This document shows positions 21,950-33,345 of a stretch of 64,000 bases of DNA, piece by piece. The position numbers and the translations under genes are program-made. The notes below the pieces were generated by a model. The model saw only the letters and a list, made by a program, of their open reading frames with translations. It ran no database searches and was not told where the DNA came from. Within the stretch, counting starts at the first letter, position 1. Each line of letters starts with the position of its first letter. Origin of the DNA: Oscarella lobularis (lineage: Eukaryota; Porifera; Homoscleromorpha; Homosclerophorida; Oscarellidae); assembly GCF_947507565.1 (NCBI RefSeq), contig NC_089190.1, positions 496,001-560,000 on the forward strand, written 5' to 3'.

Positions 21950-23839
21950 ACAGCCGCGGAAAGTCGTTGGACATGTCTGGCGTAACGTACAGCCCGAATT
22001 GCACAGTACTGTTCAGACCACAATGGCAGAGAATGATGCTAAAATCAGAAAGGAGTTTTCTCCTGGCACATTTCAAAGACTATTTTGGGAACAACAACTG
22101 AAAGCATTCAAGTACAAATCACCTATCGGGATGAGATGGCATCCTATCATGATTAAATGGGCTCTGCAACTAAAAATGCTTTCCTCCTCCAGCAATCATT
22201 CTCTGCGTACAGCGGGTTTTATAACCATAACCATGCCATCAGAACGGACACTGCGAGACTATTCACATTTTTTCAAAAACTGAAGTGGATTTCAGAAGGA
22301 ATGACATGCTTGTCAAAGTGGCGGAGCAGCATAGAACAACTTCTATAGGAAACCACGTCGTAATAGTTTTAAAGAAGATCTCGTGAACAACAAACGTGAA
22401 ATGGAAGTCATTGGGTTTGTCAACTTGGGAGACTTAAAAAACAGTTTACTGGAAATGGAACGCATAGGTGATGGCGAAGCACCATACAGCAATATAGCAA
22501 CACACGTCTTGGTACTAATGGTGCGAGGCTTAGCTTCACAGTTGACTTTTCCATATGCCCACTTTGCCACGACGGGAGTTACAGCCTATGCTTTGATGTC
22601 GATAATGTGGGAGGCAGTCGAAATATTAGAATGTTGCGGTTTTAAGGTCATGGGAACTTCTTGTGATAATGCTGCGCCCAACCGAAAATTTTTCCGACTG
22701 CACCCCGGTGTTTCAACAGAAGGCGGCGTTACGTACAAAACGAGGAATATGTACAGCAAGGAAGAACGATGGCTGTATTTTGCTCAGATGTGCCACATCT
22801 AATAAAAACAACAAGAAACTGTTGGTCACGCTCGAGAGACAACGGGAAAATGCGGTCGTTGACTGTAAGTAAAAAGTCAACTTGTGTGCAAATGACACAA
22901 AACGATTTTTTGGATTAAGGACAAACACATCAGCTGGAGCCATTTGGTTCAGTTGTACAAGCGTAATCAGGAAGCACAAAATCCGGGAGGCTTGAATATC
23001 CTAACAAAATTGAAGCTGGAGCATGTAGAACTTAATTCTTACTCTCGTATGCGAGTAGACTTTGCTGCACAGGTGGGCGAGGCTTCTCCTTAGTCATTAG
23101 AGTCTCTAATTTTATTTAGACTTCAAGCAATTCAGTTGCCAAAGGATTACAATACTACGAGATTGAAGGAAGCTGCGAAACAGTCAAATTATGTCAAATG
23201 TTCGATCAAGCTTTCATTGCCTGAACGTTAGAAGTCTTCCAAATCCTAAAGAATCATGTAGAGGTTATACGTCAACCGTAGACGACCGTTTCACGGTGGG
23301 TACATTGACTCTTACATGATATGTATTTTACACCGAGATTACATGGCAGTGGTTGATCGATGTTCTTTGAAATATCTAAAGGAATAGGACTACTGGGTCA
23401 AATCACACGTTGGTATCTCTCGAAGCGATAAGAATACGTTGAAACTGGGTCAGGAGACGATTTTGGGTTGGCGAATGACAGGTAAAATTGATTACGATGC
23501 CATTGACGCCGAAAATTGACTTATTAGTGATATCATTCGTGGAAATCACACGATATTTATTGGGTCTGCCGGAAAATGACGTGCTGTACGTGCTAAGCGA
23601 GCACCTAAGACAAGACCCCCTAGAGCTAATATTACTTTGGACAACAAAGATCTAAAGGCGGAAGAAACGACAACCCCTCAGTGAATGAGTGCCTGCAAAA
23701 TGCCTCGTCTCTCAGAATACAGGGGTCAATCGCCCAGGTTCAAGTAAGAGGGAATAGCAGTAGGAAGAGATTACTCTTTACGGAACAGGTTATTGATGAC
23801 ACTCCGTTAAGTAAACGCCGTCGAAAGAATTCTAAATAA
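21950..23839 (+). pseudogene. P-element-type (THAP9-like) transposase, broken
   Basis: Successive plus-strand segments follow the P-element/THAP9-type transposase order. They are SPGTFQRLFWEQQLKA and GMRWHPIMIKWALQL (about 22050-22170), SERTLRDYSHFFKN, IGFVNLGDLKNSLLEM (22411), ATHVLVLMVRGLASQLTFPY, CDNAAPNRKFFRLHPG and YKTRNMYS. After a frameshift come HLIKTTRNCWS (about 22797), ISWSHLVQLYKRNQ with MRVDFAAQ and a GTGGGC donor, then ITRYLLGLPENDVLYVL and a basic tail ending at the TAA at 23837-23839. The enzyme would cut and paste DNA through an RNase H-like fold. The copy has a lost frame after HFFKN (about 22280) and one at the HL joint (about 22796). No THAP zinc finger is visible at the start. 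It ends 30 bp from the convergent gene that follows. Confidence 0.7.
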
Positions 23840-23869
23840 ACGCCTCAGCGGCAATTGAGTGCATGCCTC

Positions 23870-24875
23870 TTAGGAAAAGTCACTGGCCCGAGACAATGTC
23901 TTTCTTAGTCCTTTCTTCTTTTTAGTAGCAACGCATTTGGCCTGCTTGTATTTCCCCAACCATGAGGACGCCAAAGAAAACCCTCTCATCATCACCCAAA
24001 TGGTAACTATTTTCTTGAGCAAAATATTCTTTTCAGATTCGTCATCTATATCAGAGGATGTCATATCCCATTGCTGTTGCACATCAGCATCTCTCATAAT
24101 AGCCTCAATCAAGTCTGCTGGGGTTCCTTTCTTTTTTCCCAATTGCCTAGGCAGAAGGACTCGAACAACGCTCTCAACGGCAAAGAATAACTTGTAAGAA
24201 GCATTATTGACTTTGAAAAGTCTGCCTCGATCAATCAAAGAGAGCCACTTGGTAGTTTAACTGACGAAAGTGTAGCCGTGGTCGTGCAATGTAGGATCCG
24301 TCTCGTCATCGTCGTCAACGGACATGTTGCTCAGAGTTCTCAAGAAAAGAGCGGCCCTCTCAGTGGACAATTTTTGGTACTTCTTCAAAGTTTAAATGGA
24401 ACGAACTCCGAGGCGTAACGCAAGGCGCTTTCTTCGTCAGGAGTCATCCGCTCGAATTCGGAAGATGGGTCAGCGGCAGCGACACAACTATCCTTAGGCT
24501 CTAAACTTTCCAAGAGTATGCTTTGAAGACTCTTCTATCGGTATTTACGCACTGGGACAGCAAAGGATCATCGTGGGGTATGCCTACTTCAAAGTACAGA
24601 GCTTTCCAAATGGCAGGCAAAGCGTTCATTCTGACAGCCATGAACATTCCAAGCGCCTTTTCGCCTACAGAAGACGTAGACTGATTTTCTTTAGGTGCCG
24701 AAATGCACTGATTCAAAGCCTTTTTGAAGTCGTTAGCGAATTTGAGAACGGTGCTCCGCATTTCGGCGTTGAGCAGCTCTCGGGCCTCTCTCTTGAACTG
24801 ATCGCACCTTTTCGTGGCGACTTTCATAACGTCTTCACGCAAAATGTCTTGCAAGGCGCGTATAATCTCCGACAT
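23870..24875 (-). pseudogene. Transposon-type protein with RYAS-EFVPF and MRGFS motifs, broken
   Basis: From the ATG at 24873-24875 it reads MSEIIRALQDILRED, then NALPAIWKALYFEVGIPHDD and LLSQCVN. After about 24500 come DEESALRYASEFVPFKL and a lost base, LSTERAALFLRTLSNMSVDD, a stop near 24256, then LIDRGRLFKVNNASYKLFF, VRVLLPRQLGKKK, IVTIWVMMRGFSLASSWLGK and YKQA, ending at the TAA at 23870-23872. I recall this layout from many uncharacterised coral, sponge and lancelet proteins that lie near transposases; no biochemical role is known to me. It is convergent with the P-type transposase, with 30 bp between stop codons. The two could therefore belong to one element. Two interruptions make this copy inactive. 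Confidence 0.6.
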
Positions 24876-24899
24876 TGCAGTGGTTCTAACGCGTAACTA

Positions 24900-25600
24900 C
24901 CGTATGGTCACGTAACAATCGGGAGTTTCCAATCACTCTCTGTAACATCTATGGCGGAACAGCCGTGAGTTGCCAGTAGAACGCGTGCCAAGTCCGCTCA
25001 GCGCACAAAGCCCCGTACAAAAGCCATTGCACGTGCCTCATTGCGTAGATGCGGCTGTTGTGAACTTACATTTTTTGTTGCGCATATATATTTTTTTGCT
25101 GCGCATATATTTTTTTCTTGCACAAACAATATTTTTCGTTGCGCATATACATTTTTTTGATGCGACTATATTTTTTGGTTGCAAACATATTTTTTGATGC
25201 GCATATATATTTGCCGTTGCGCATATATATTTTTTTCTTGCGCATATAAATTTTTTGTTGCGAACTTTTTCCTGTTTATCATTCCATACGCAAGATTCAA
25301 TATCTCTCGCCTTACTGTTCGCTTTTTTGTTCCGGCGGCACACTTCGATTCGTTCGAACGATCGGACGCTTCCAAAGACAAAGCCACACTGTCGCTACGC
25401 TTATACGGGATACCACTTTTAATACTCTTCCTGTTCGCGAAACTTTTATCTCATTGGTTTTCTTTTTCGTTACAGACTTTTCAATTTTCAAGTGACTTTT
25501 TTGGCTTCTTCGTTTCGAGGGGCGCCCTGGTTCTCAAGCCGAATTAGCAGCTCCGAATCCAACCACGCTGTCTCCTTTTTCCTGTCCACCTCTTTCAACG
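24900..25600. other. Spacer holding an AT-rich minisatellite
   Basis: There is no supported gene. It contains the minisatellite at 25075-25262, then AT-rich sequence leading to the Helitron frame. Confidence 0.5.
25075..25262. repeat. AT-rich minisatellite, ~21 bp unit
   Basis: About nine units close to TTGCGCATATATATTTTTT, with variants such as TTGCAAACATATTTTTTG. The opposing open frames in this span are periodic artefacts. Confidence 0.9.
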
Positions 25601-25606
25601 TCCATT

Positions 25607-25636
25607 TTGTCACTTCCGCCTCCTGCATCAGTACCA

Positions 25637-25674
<38 letters not shown>

Positions 25675-26843
25675 GCCACCACAACCACAACCACCAGAAC
25701 CCCTACCATTTCCGCAAGCAGAACTGCTACCCCTTGCACCAACCCTGCCTCCAACGCCTGCTCCCGCCTTTACTTTACGCTCTCTACAGAGTCGAGCAGC
25801 GTTTCACTACAATCATGCGGCTTCTTATGTCGCCGTCGGCGACATCGGTTCTATGACCCACGTATGCACGCATTGTCGGGCGTTGAAATGGAAGAAAGAA
25901 TCGGAATCCATGTGTTGCGCTAACGGCAAAGTAGTTTTTAGATCCCTACCTTTGCCTCCAAGTCCTTTGCGACAACTTCTCACCGACACTGACCCTCCAT
26001 CTCCCCGTTTTCGATCGCGCGCTCGCATGTACAACTCCTGTTTTCAGATGACCTCTTTTGGAGCGAAGAACCAATATTGTTGTCTATCCAGGATTTATGC
26101 CGACTTTTAAAGTTCAAGTTCAAGTATACCACTTAGTAGGCTCCCTCACTCCTCCGCCTGGCAGCGATCTGAGTTTTCTCCAGATATATTTCGTCGGCAG
26201 TTACCACGATCAAGCCCAAAGACGACTTTCATCCCAATCTGACGCCGTTCGCAATGCTGTTCAGCAGCCTCCAACAGATGCTCCATGACGTCAATCCGTA
26301 CATTCGCGATTTAAAAACCGCATTTGAAAGAGGACTCGTAAACGATAGCCACAAAATTGTCATACGCCCCGACAAGGTGCCGCAGGGAGAACATCGGCGT
26401 AGATACAACGCTCCACAGGCTTCTGAAATCGCAGACCTTCTGCTTGAACAAGACGCCAACTGTAGAGACATTGTCCTGTCGACAAGAGACGACAGACTTC
26501 GACGCATCTCCGAAACAAACAGGGCGTACGACTCGTGGCAGTATCCACTGCTCTTTCCGCGATGAGAAGATGGATATCACCTCGAACTCTGTCTCTGCGA
26601 TCCTAAATCAAAAGAACCGATCGACAAAAAAATGTCGCCTCTTCAGTTCTACGCCTACAGACTAATGCAACGACAACATGAATTAGACATCATTCTGCGC
26701 GCCTGCTCTTTGTCACACCAATTTTTGGTTGATGCGTACGCAAAAATAGAAACCGAGCGAATGTCTTACATTCGAAACAGTCAGGAAAAACTTCGAGCCG
26801 ACAGCTACGCTAACCTACGAGACACCATAAATAGAGGTGACGA
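25607..26843 (+). pseudogene. Helitron-like N-terminal domain
   Basis: A Pro-rich lead (CCA/CCG repeats, 25617-25700) is followed by a zinc-ribbon-like VCTHCRALKWKKESESMCCA. Then come PRFRSRARMYNSCFQMTSFG, GFMPTFKVQVQVYHLVGSL, LQQMLHDVNPYIRDLKTAFE, IVIRPDKVPQGEHRRRYNAP, RDIVLSTRDDRLRRISETNR and YDSWQYPLLFPR. After a TGA (26563-26565) come GEDGYHLEL, MSPLQFYAYRLMQR and QFLVDAYAKIETERMSYIRN. This is the standard order of the Helitron helicase-like N-terminal domain. At least two frame losses (about 26068 and 26230) and the TGA show that the copy is dead. Sequence drops out at 26843, where the LTR begins. Confidence 0.85.
26839..26843 (+). repeat. Target-site duplication GACGA of the LTR element
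   Basis: GACGA directly precedes the 5' LTR and is repeated directly after the 3' LTR at 32660-32664. Five bases is the usual size for Ty3-type insertion. Confidence 0.95.
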
Positions 26844-27011
26844 TGTTGTGGATTTTGTTCGTATGCATGTTGGGATCCCGTAAGTACGGGACGGTACTGT
26901 ACGCTCGAGTGTGAGCCAGGACCCATTAAACAGCTCTCTAAGCAGTCGTTCTAATTACTCCTCTACGCCTAGCTCCCCCGTCTGCCGCCCGTCGACCGGC
27001 CGCCCGCAACA
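26844..27011 (+). repeat. 5' LTR
   Basis: 168 bp with TGTTG...CAACA ends and the same sequence as 32492-32659. It carries transcription and polyadenylation signals in the family. An inner palindrome-like stretch, CCCGTAAGTACGGG, lies at 26878-26891. Confidence 0.97.
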
Positions 27012-27418
27012 ACTTGGTGGAGAATCCGGGTAGCCGCGCGCGTCGGAGAGAACGAGCGAAGCACGTCGTTCGGACAGAAACAGCTAGCGAGAAAACGTCT
27101 GGCACGCTGATCGCTGGCTGCGTCCGGACCTGTCCGACGACGTTGCGACGTTCGGACTCTCCCCGCCGGCTACGACTTTTTGAAATCGGCGGTTACCGGG
27201 GCGTGGCTGACGTTGGGGGAGGCGTAATTGGCCGCCCGATAACCCAAACAGAGGCGTGTGAGGCAGCTCCGCCGCACACGCAGCAGCGACTTCGGATCTC
27301 GCGTCGTGCACGGACACCCGCTCCGCCACGCGCGCCGTCGAGCAGCGACAGCGCCACCGAAGAACAAGAATCGTCGAATCGCCGCGAATCGCAAGTACGT
27401 CGAACGAGAGCGGTCGTC

Positions 27419-30265
27419 ATGCCGAAGACGCGCAAGCAACGCCAAGGCGCCGCGGTGCGCGATGCCGTCTCACCGTTCCAGCAGCCAATGCGCCAAGTTG
27501 CGACGACGCCGCGCCAAGTTGCGACAACGCCGCGCAACGCCGCGGCCGCGCCGCAAGCGGTCGCAGAGGAGCGACGCGGCAACCGTCTGAGGCGAGCGGA
27601 CCACTCGCGCGCGATGGATAAATTCTTTGGAGAAAGCGTCGACGAACTGCACGATTGGCTTTTTCAAGTCGACGCAATCGCCGACGCCGACGAGTGGACC
27701 GACCAGGAGAAATACAAAACCGCCCGCGTCATGCTGCAGGGCCGCGCTCGCACAGAAGTCCTCGCGTTCGAACGCAGGATGGCGAGCCGCGGCCAGCGCA
27801 TAAATTGGACGTCGTTTTGGGAGTTTTTAAAGAAGAAGTTTGGACCGAATGACCCCCAAGTTTACTACACCGACAAACTGATAGCCTGCAGACAGGGGCT
27901 GCGGGAGGACGTCGATACGTTTACGACGCGTTTTCGCACGATTGTTTACGATCTCTTGGAGGCCGATCCCGCGGCCCTGTCGGAACGCATGCAAGTCCAG
28001 CATTATAAGAACGGACTACGACCCGAATTACGAACAGAGCTACTCCGATCCAATACAAACGACCTCGACGCCGCCGAAGAAGCAGCCCGGACGGGCGAGA
28101 GAATTTGGCGCGCGGGAGCCCAAACGGCTATGGAGGTGTATCAGGTTCGGCGCGACGCCCCCCGTGAGCACAAGCAGACGCGACAGAGACGCGAAAGCGA
28201 ATCGGGTCCGTCGACGGCGACGTTGCTGGCGGCCCTCCAGACACAGAACGAACTTTTAACAACCGTGCTCAAGCGTCAGAGCGAGATGCAAGGGATGCTG
28301 GATAGCCATTCAAAACTCCTTAACCAACTGAAGCCGGCGCCAAAGCGATGCGACTACTGTCAGAAACGCGGACACACAGCCGACCAATGTTTCAAACGGA
28401 AGAACGACGAAGAACGAAAATCAGAGCGCGCTGCTAAACCGCAGGAGGACGTCCGATCGATCGGAAGTACGAAATCGAAACCAGACCGTTACTGCGATGT
28501 GACGATAGGAGATCTCCGTCCGGAGCAGCTGCTCTTCGATTCGGGTTCCGATCCGTCCGTTGTTTCACGCGGATTTCTAGCCGAAATAGGCGCGACGGCA
28601 AGCGACGCTGGCTCGCAAACGTACACGGTGGCGAATGGAGGATCGTTACAATGCGATGGAATCGTTCACCTCAGCGTAAAAGTCGGTGCGTTTGAACTAA
28701 CACACCCGTTCATCGTTAGCGGTGATGTTGCAATTCCGGTCATCGTGGGAAAGGACTTTATGCGTGCAGCCAAGGCGACAATGGACTTCGGGGATGGATC
28801 GATCGTTTTACGGACACCCGGCATCGAGCAGACCGTCCGGCTCGCCAGTGTAATGTCCGAAACCGACGGGATGGACACCGTATCTCTAACGGAAGCCAAA
28901 GGACGAATCTGTGCGATAACGGCCATGCGCCGCCCCGACGCAACGCTCACATTAGGCAACGAAGTCGTCCGCGACGTAAATCCCGAGCGAACAGTGAAGA
29001 GGCGAGCGACGCCGGCGGTGATACAGGAAGAGACATTACAGACACCACAAACGGAAACACCTGTCGAGGCGGAAGCGAAAAGGGAAGCGACGCCGGCGGC
29101 GGTACAGGAAGAGACATTGCAGACACGACAATTGGAAACACCCGAAGAAACGGGAGAGGCGACGACGACCAATGCGGCGAGCGCAGCGAAAACACCGTCG
29201 ATAGATTTCGCCATCAATCCCGACCTAACGCCGGCACAGTCGAAGGCACTGCTGCGCGTTTTGGAGAAACACGTCGACGCATTCGCGACGAAGGCCGGTG
29301 ATTTAGGGCGACTCAAAGGCGTTTCGCATTTCATCGACACGGGAACGCACCGTCCGACGAGTCAGCCTCCTCGCCGACTTGCCCCCCCGCTGATGATCGA
29401 AGCACGCCGGCAAATCGACGAAATGCTGGAACGTGGCATAATACGCAACTCGACTTCACCGTGGGCTAGCCCGATTCTACTGACCGATAAGAAGGATGCC
29501 ACGAAACGGTTCTGCGTCGACTTCCGCGCGCTCAATGCAATCACGAAAAAGGATCGATACCCCTTGCCACGGATCGACGATAGCTTCGACATTCTCGGCG
29601 GCAATTACTACTTTTCGAGCCTCGACCTGCAAGCCGGTTATTGGCAAGTGGGCGTCAACCCCGCCGATATCGAGAAGACGGCGTTCACGTGTCTCTACGG
29701 CCTCTTCGAATTCGTTGTCATGCCTTTTGGTCTTTGCAACGCCCCGGCGACGTTCCAAAGAGCGATGGACCTCGTTCTCGCGGGCGAAAAATGGCGCACG
29801 TGTCTGGTGTATATAGACGATATCCTCGTCTTTGCCCCGACATTTAAACAGCACCTCGAGCGATTGGCTACCGTTCTCCGCCGAATGATCGACTTCGTAT
29901 TGAAACTGAAACCGTCAAAGTGTACGTTCGGACACAATTCGCTCGCGTATTTGGGACATATCATCACCGGAGACGGGATTCGAGTCGATCCTCAGAAGGT
30001 CCAAGCAGTGACGAAATTAGCGCCGCCGACCAACAAACCGAGTTTGCGATCCTTCCTCGGGCTGTCCTCGTACTACCAACGCTTCGTACGCGACTACGCC
30101 CGAATCGCTCAACCACTGTCTCGATTACTGCGAGACGGAAACGACTTCGTGTGGGACACGACCTGCGGAGAGGCCTTCAATACGCTGAAGAACGCGGTCA
30201 TCGGCGCCGGTCCTCGCGTATCCGGACTGGGACATTGTTTTTCTGCTCCAGACCGATGCCTCTAA
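27419..30265 (+). pseudogene. Ty3-type Gag-Pol, first part (Gag, protease, RT)
   Basis: The first ATG in the long frame is at 27419, after a 407-nt leader; the frame itself is open from 27014. Domains in order are a capsid-like Gag (about 27610-28110: DELHDWLFQVDAIADADEW, FKKKFGPNDPQ-type segment), a CCHC knuckle (CDYCQKRGHTADQC, about 28349), an aspartic protease (LLFDSGSDPSVVS, about 28532) and a reverse transcriptase with FCVDFRALNAITKKD, YFSSLDLQAGYWQV and the YIDD box (about 29811). The polyprotein makes the particle, copies RNA to DNA and supplies protease. The frame ends early at 30263-30265 because of a one-base shift near 30200, so RNase H and integrase lie in another frame. Confidence 0.95.
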
Positions 30266-32348
30266 CACTGCGATTGCGGCCGTGTTATCTCAGGTTCATG
30301 CCGACGGGATGGAACACGTCGTGTCGCACGCCAGCCGCGTCCTCATTGATCGGGAACAGCGCTACGACACGCGCGAAAAAGAACTTCTCGCAGTCGTTTA
30401 TGGCATCGCAACGTTCCGCAAATATCTCCTCGGAGTTCCGTTCGTTGTGGTGACCGATCACGCAAACCTGAAGTGGCTCATGGCGTCGACGAAGATGTCC
30501 GGGAGACTGGCGCACTGGGTGCTCGAGCTACAGGAGTTCGATTTTGAAGTGCGGCACAAGGCTGGGAAAGCGAACCGCAACGCCGATGCGTTGTCGCGCC
30601 TACCGACGGTTATGCCGATTCAAGCCGTCGCGGTGCCGACAGCGGACGATATTTTGGAACACCAACGCGCGGACCCTCAACTACGTGCGGTGATGGATTA
30701 TCTCTCCAAACCCACGTCTCTGTCACCACAAGCGGAAGTTACCGAGCTGCTGCGTGATAGCGGAAAAGTATCGGTAGAAGGCGTTTCCGGTATGCTGTAC
30801 TACACCGGACGCGCGGGTACCCGTGGCATTACGACCGTTCCGTATCTCGCCGCCGCTGACTGCCTCGATGTCGTTCGTGCTTCTCACTCTCTTCCGTCCT
30901 CTGGCCACTTCGGACAGTCGAAAACGTACGATCGCGTACGATCACAGTTTTATTGGAGAGGAATGCGCCGCGATATCGACGACTTCATTCGCTCGTGTCA
31001 AAGCTGCCAATTTCGGAAGAAAATTCAGCCGAAGAAAGCCGGTCGACTCCAACTCTTCAGCGCCTCCGCACCGTTTCAAACGGTTGGCATCGACATAGCG
31101 GGGCCCTTTCCACGGACCGACGATGGCAACCGATTCGTCGTCGTTATGGTGGACCGTTTCACGCGCTGGGTGGAGGTCGCGGCTGTGTCGACAATTGACG
31201 CTTTGACTGTCGCTGACGTTGTTCTTTCAAAGATTATTTTTCAACATGGTTGCCCCGAGCAACTGTTATCTGATCGAGGTGCTCAGTTTACCTCAACTCT
31301 CCTCAAGCGTCTCTCTGAGTGCTTAGGAATCAAGAAGATCTTCACTACTGCCTATCACCCGCAGTGCAATGGGCAAGTAGAGCGGTTTAATCGCACACTG
31401 AAGACGGCGATCTCCGCGTTCGTCAACGACGATCACACGGACTGGGACATTTACATCGACGCGGTTGCTTTCGCTTACCGCACGGCCGTCGTGGATTCTG
31501 TCCGTAATACCCCGTTCTATCTCGCACACGGTCGAGACGCTCGGCTGCCGACAGCAGTTATCACCGGACCGAAAACGGAACTCACTCGAGACGCCCGGGA
31601 ATATGGTCTCGCAGTGACAAAGAAGATCCAGCGCGCTTTCGAACTCGCCCGGCGGTATCAGCTCGACGCCGACATTCGACGGAAGGATTATTACGACAGA
31701 ACCCACTACGCGGTTGAGCTTGCTCCCGGTAGTCTGGTCCTTCTCCATCGTCCCGTCCTTACGCCCGGTCTCGCCACGAAGCTGCAAGATCGCTTCACCG
31801 GACCGTATCGCGTAACCCGTCGTTTATCCGACGTGACGTACGAACTCGTGAATCTGGAAACAACGCGACCCGTCATTACTCATGTTCAGCGAATCTTATC
31901 GTATTATCCTCCCGAGGGCAACGTAAAGTCGGCATACAGTGACTTCCGTCGCTCTGAACCTGCATCACATGACGATGGATGCGCCTCGATGGATCCTGAA
32001 CGACAACGCCGTTCACGCTCGACGCCGCCTACTGCTTCTAAGCAACGTCGTCGACGCATATCGTGTCCGGAGCTTCAGGATGAAAGTGGCCTCGTGGTCA
32101 TCGATGGAGCAGCCTCTCCCCACTCGAATTTCTCGTCACGCCACGGCGTAGACCCCCGTTGGCCTGGGGATCCTTTTCGTGATCGTGGGAGCGGGCCATT
32201 GTCGCAGTTACCTCGTGGAGCAGCTCAACTTCATTCTCAACTTCATTCTCATTCTTCACTTTCTTCGGACGCCTCATCTCATCGTCAAGGTCGACCACTG
32301 CGCCGCACAGCTGGGCAGGCCGCCCTTCGTTACGACGAAGAGTATTAG
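30202..32348 (+). pseudogene. Ty3-type Pol, second part (RNase H, integrase)
   Basis: Continuation in another frame. RNase H holds LLQTDASNTAIAAVLSQ (about 30247), YDTREKELLAVVYGI and VVTDHANLKWLM. A linker with NRNADALSRLP follows. Integrase has its HHCC zinc domain (HSLPSSGHFGQSK to SCQSCQFRKK, about 30885-31020), then the catalytic D, D, E in VGIDIAGPFP, LLSDRGAQFTS and NGQVERFNRTLK. The C-terminal part has GPYRVTRRLSDVTYELVN and a basic tail, ending at the TAG at 32346-32348. No chromodomain is visible. All motif residues are present, so only the single frame break separates this copy from a full coding set. Confidence 0.93.
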
Positions 32349-32477
32349 CCGTCTCGAACTCTCTCAAAACTCATTATTTTTTTTTCTTTTTGGTGTCTCA
32401 CCGTTATGGTGTTTTCTGTCCTGCATGTCTGCCCTAGCTCTTCTCTCGCGTTTGGACAGGGGTCAGTCCTCTTCTGT

Positions 32478-32491
32478 AGTTAGGGGGGCCT
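32478..32491 (+). other. Polypurine tract region before the 3' LTR
   Basis: A purine-rich run AGTTAGGGGGG followed by CCT lies just before the 3' LTR start. It primes plus-strand DNA synthesis in LTR elements. The position fits; the exact 3' boundary is inferred. Confidence 0.6.
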
Positions 32492-32659
32492 TGTTGTGGA
32501 TTTTGTTCGTATGCATGTTGGGATCCCGTAAGTACGGGACGGTACTGTACGCTCGAGTGTGAGCCAGGACCCATTAAACAGCTCTCTAAGCAGTCGTTCT
32601 AATTACTCCTCTACGCCTAGCTCCCCCGTCTGCCGCCCGTCGACCGGCCGCCCGCAACA
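32492..32659 (+). repeat. 3' LTR
   Basis: 168 bp, identical to the 5' LTR by eye. It is followed directly by GACGA, the target duplication, after which the interrupted Helitron frame resumes. Confidence 0.97.
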
Positions 32660-33345
32660 GACGATGTCGAAAACATCGGACTAAAAGTCATACTGCCTTC
32701 AAGCTTTACTGGCTCTCCGAGGTACATGCACGAACGTATGCAAGACACAATGACGTAAGTCAGAAACTACGGCAAACCAGATTTCTTCTTGACAATGACT
32801 TGCAATCCTTGATGGACTGAAATTCTCAATACTCTTTACGAGCGCCAATCTCCATCAGTCCGACAAGACATCATAGCTCGCGTTTTCAGGCTCAAAGTCC
32901 AGAGGCTTATGCACCTTTTCGGGAAATCGAACATATGTGGACCATTACGGTGCTACGCCTATTCAATCAAATAGCAGAAACGCGGATTACCTCACGTCCA
33001 TCTCCTTACGTGGTTTTATGACAAACTACGACCGGAAGACGTCGACAAAGTCATCTCTGCCGAAATTCCCAATCCACAAACAGATCCCGAACTGCACGCA
33101 ATCGTAAATTGCAATATGATTCACGGGCCTTGCGCTGACTTCTGCTTGGTCGACGGAAAATGCAGCAAACGCTTTCCCAAAAATTTCTCATCTCAAACAC
33201 ACAGCGGAAGTGACGGATATTTCCAATACAGAGGACGATCTCCCGCTGAGGGAGGGCACACAATACAAGTGCGCAGAGGCGTTTTGAAATCGACAACAGA
33301 TGGGTCGTTCCCTACAATCCAACTGAGACGTCAGCTGAAAAGGTC
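32660..33345 (+). pseudogene. Helitron Rep region, 3' of the LTR insertion
   Basis: The frame resumes with VENIGLKVILPSSFTGSPRY and MHERMQDTMT, then a stop, then YGKPDFFLTMTCNP-type sequence and FRLKVQRLMHLFGK. QKRGLPHVHLLTWF (about 32974) contains the HVH of the HUH endonuclease motif. DVDKVISAEIPNPQTDPEL, MIHGPCADFCLVDGKCSKRF and DGYFQYRGRSPAEGG follow. The frame then shifts by one base near 33283 into DNRWVVPYNP. Rep enzymes nick and join DNA during rolling-circle transposition. Stops near 32755 and 32972 and the shift make it inactive. The sequence passes directly into DUF6589 sequence. Confidence 0.85.

Larger units (their letters stand above)
26844..32659 (+). mobile_element. Young Ty3-type LTR retrotransposon, 5.8 kb
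   Basis: Both 168-bp LTRs start TGTTG and end CAACA and are identical as I read them base by base. A 5-bp duplication (GACGA) flanks the whole element. A putative primer-binding site begins three bases after the 5' LTR (TGGTGGAGAATCCGGG, 27015-27030). A purine run precedes the 3' LTR. Gene order is gag, protease, RT, RNase H, integrase, as in Ty3/gypsy. Identity of the LTRs means insertion is very recent, yet the polyprotein frame is broken once between RT and RNase H. Confidence 0.97.
25607..33345 (+). mobile_element. Helitron coding remnant, split by a Ty3-type retrotransposon
   Basis: Helitron sequence runs 25607-26843 and resumes at 32660-33345, with the LTR element at 26844-32659 in between. 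The GACGA duplication accounts for the overlap. Helitrons replicate by rolling circle through a Rep-helicase. Only the N-terminal Helitron-like domain and the Rep part are present. The usual PIF1-type helicase part is missing because a DUF6589 sequence takes over in frame after about 33340. Helitron termini (5' TC, 3' hairpin and CTRR) were not identified. Confidence 0.8.

Noticed and set aside
25488..25754. Minus-strand Val/Ala-rich frame
   Set aside because: It is antisense to the Pro-rich repeat at the start of the Helitron frame; low complexity only.
28666..29340. Minus-strand 224-codon frame and other minus frames in the Ty3-type element
   Set aside because: They lie opposite the protease and RT coding region and are explained by its codon bias.
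30190..30290. Programmed ribosomal frameshift in the Ty3-type element
   Set aside because: The shift lies between RT and RNase H rather than at the gag-pol joint, and I see no slippery heptamer with downstream structure. A simple indel is more likely.
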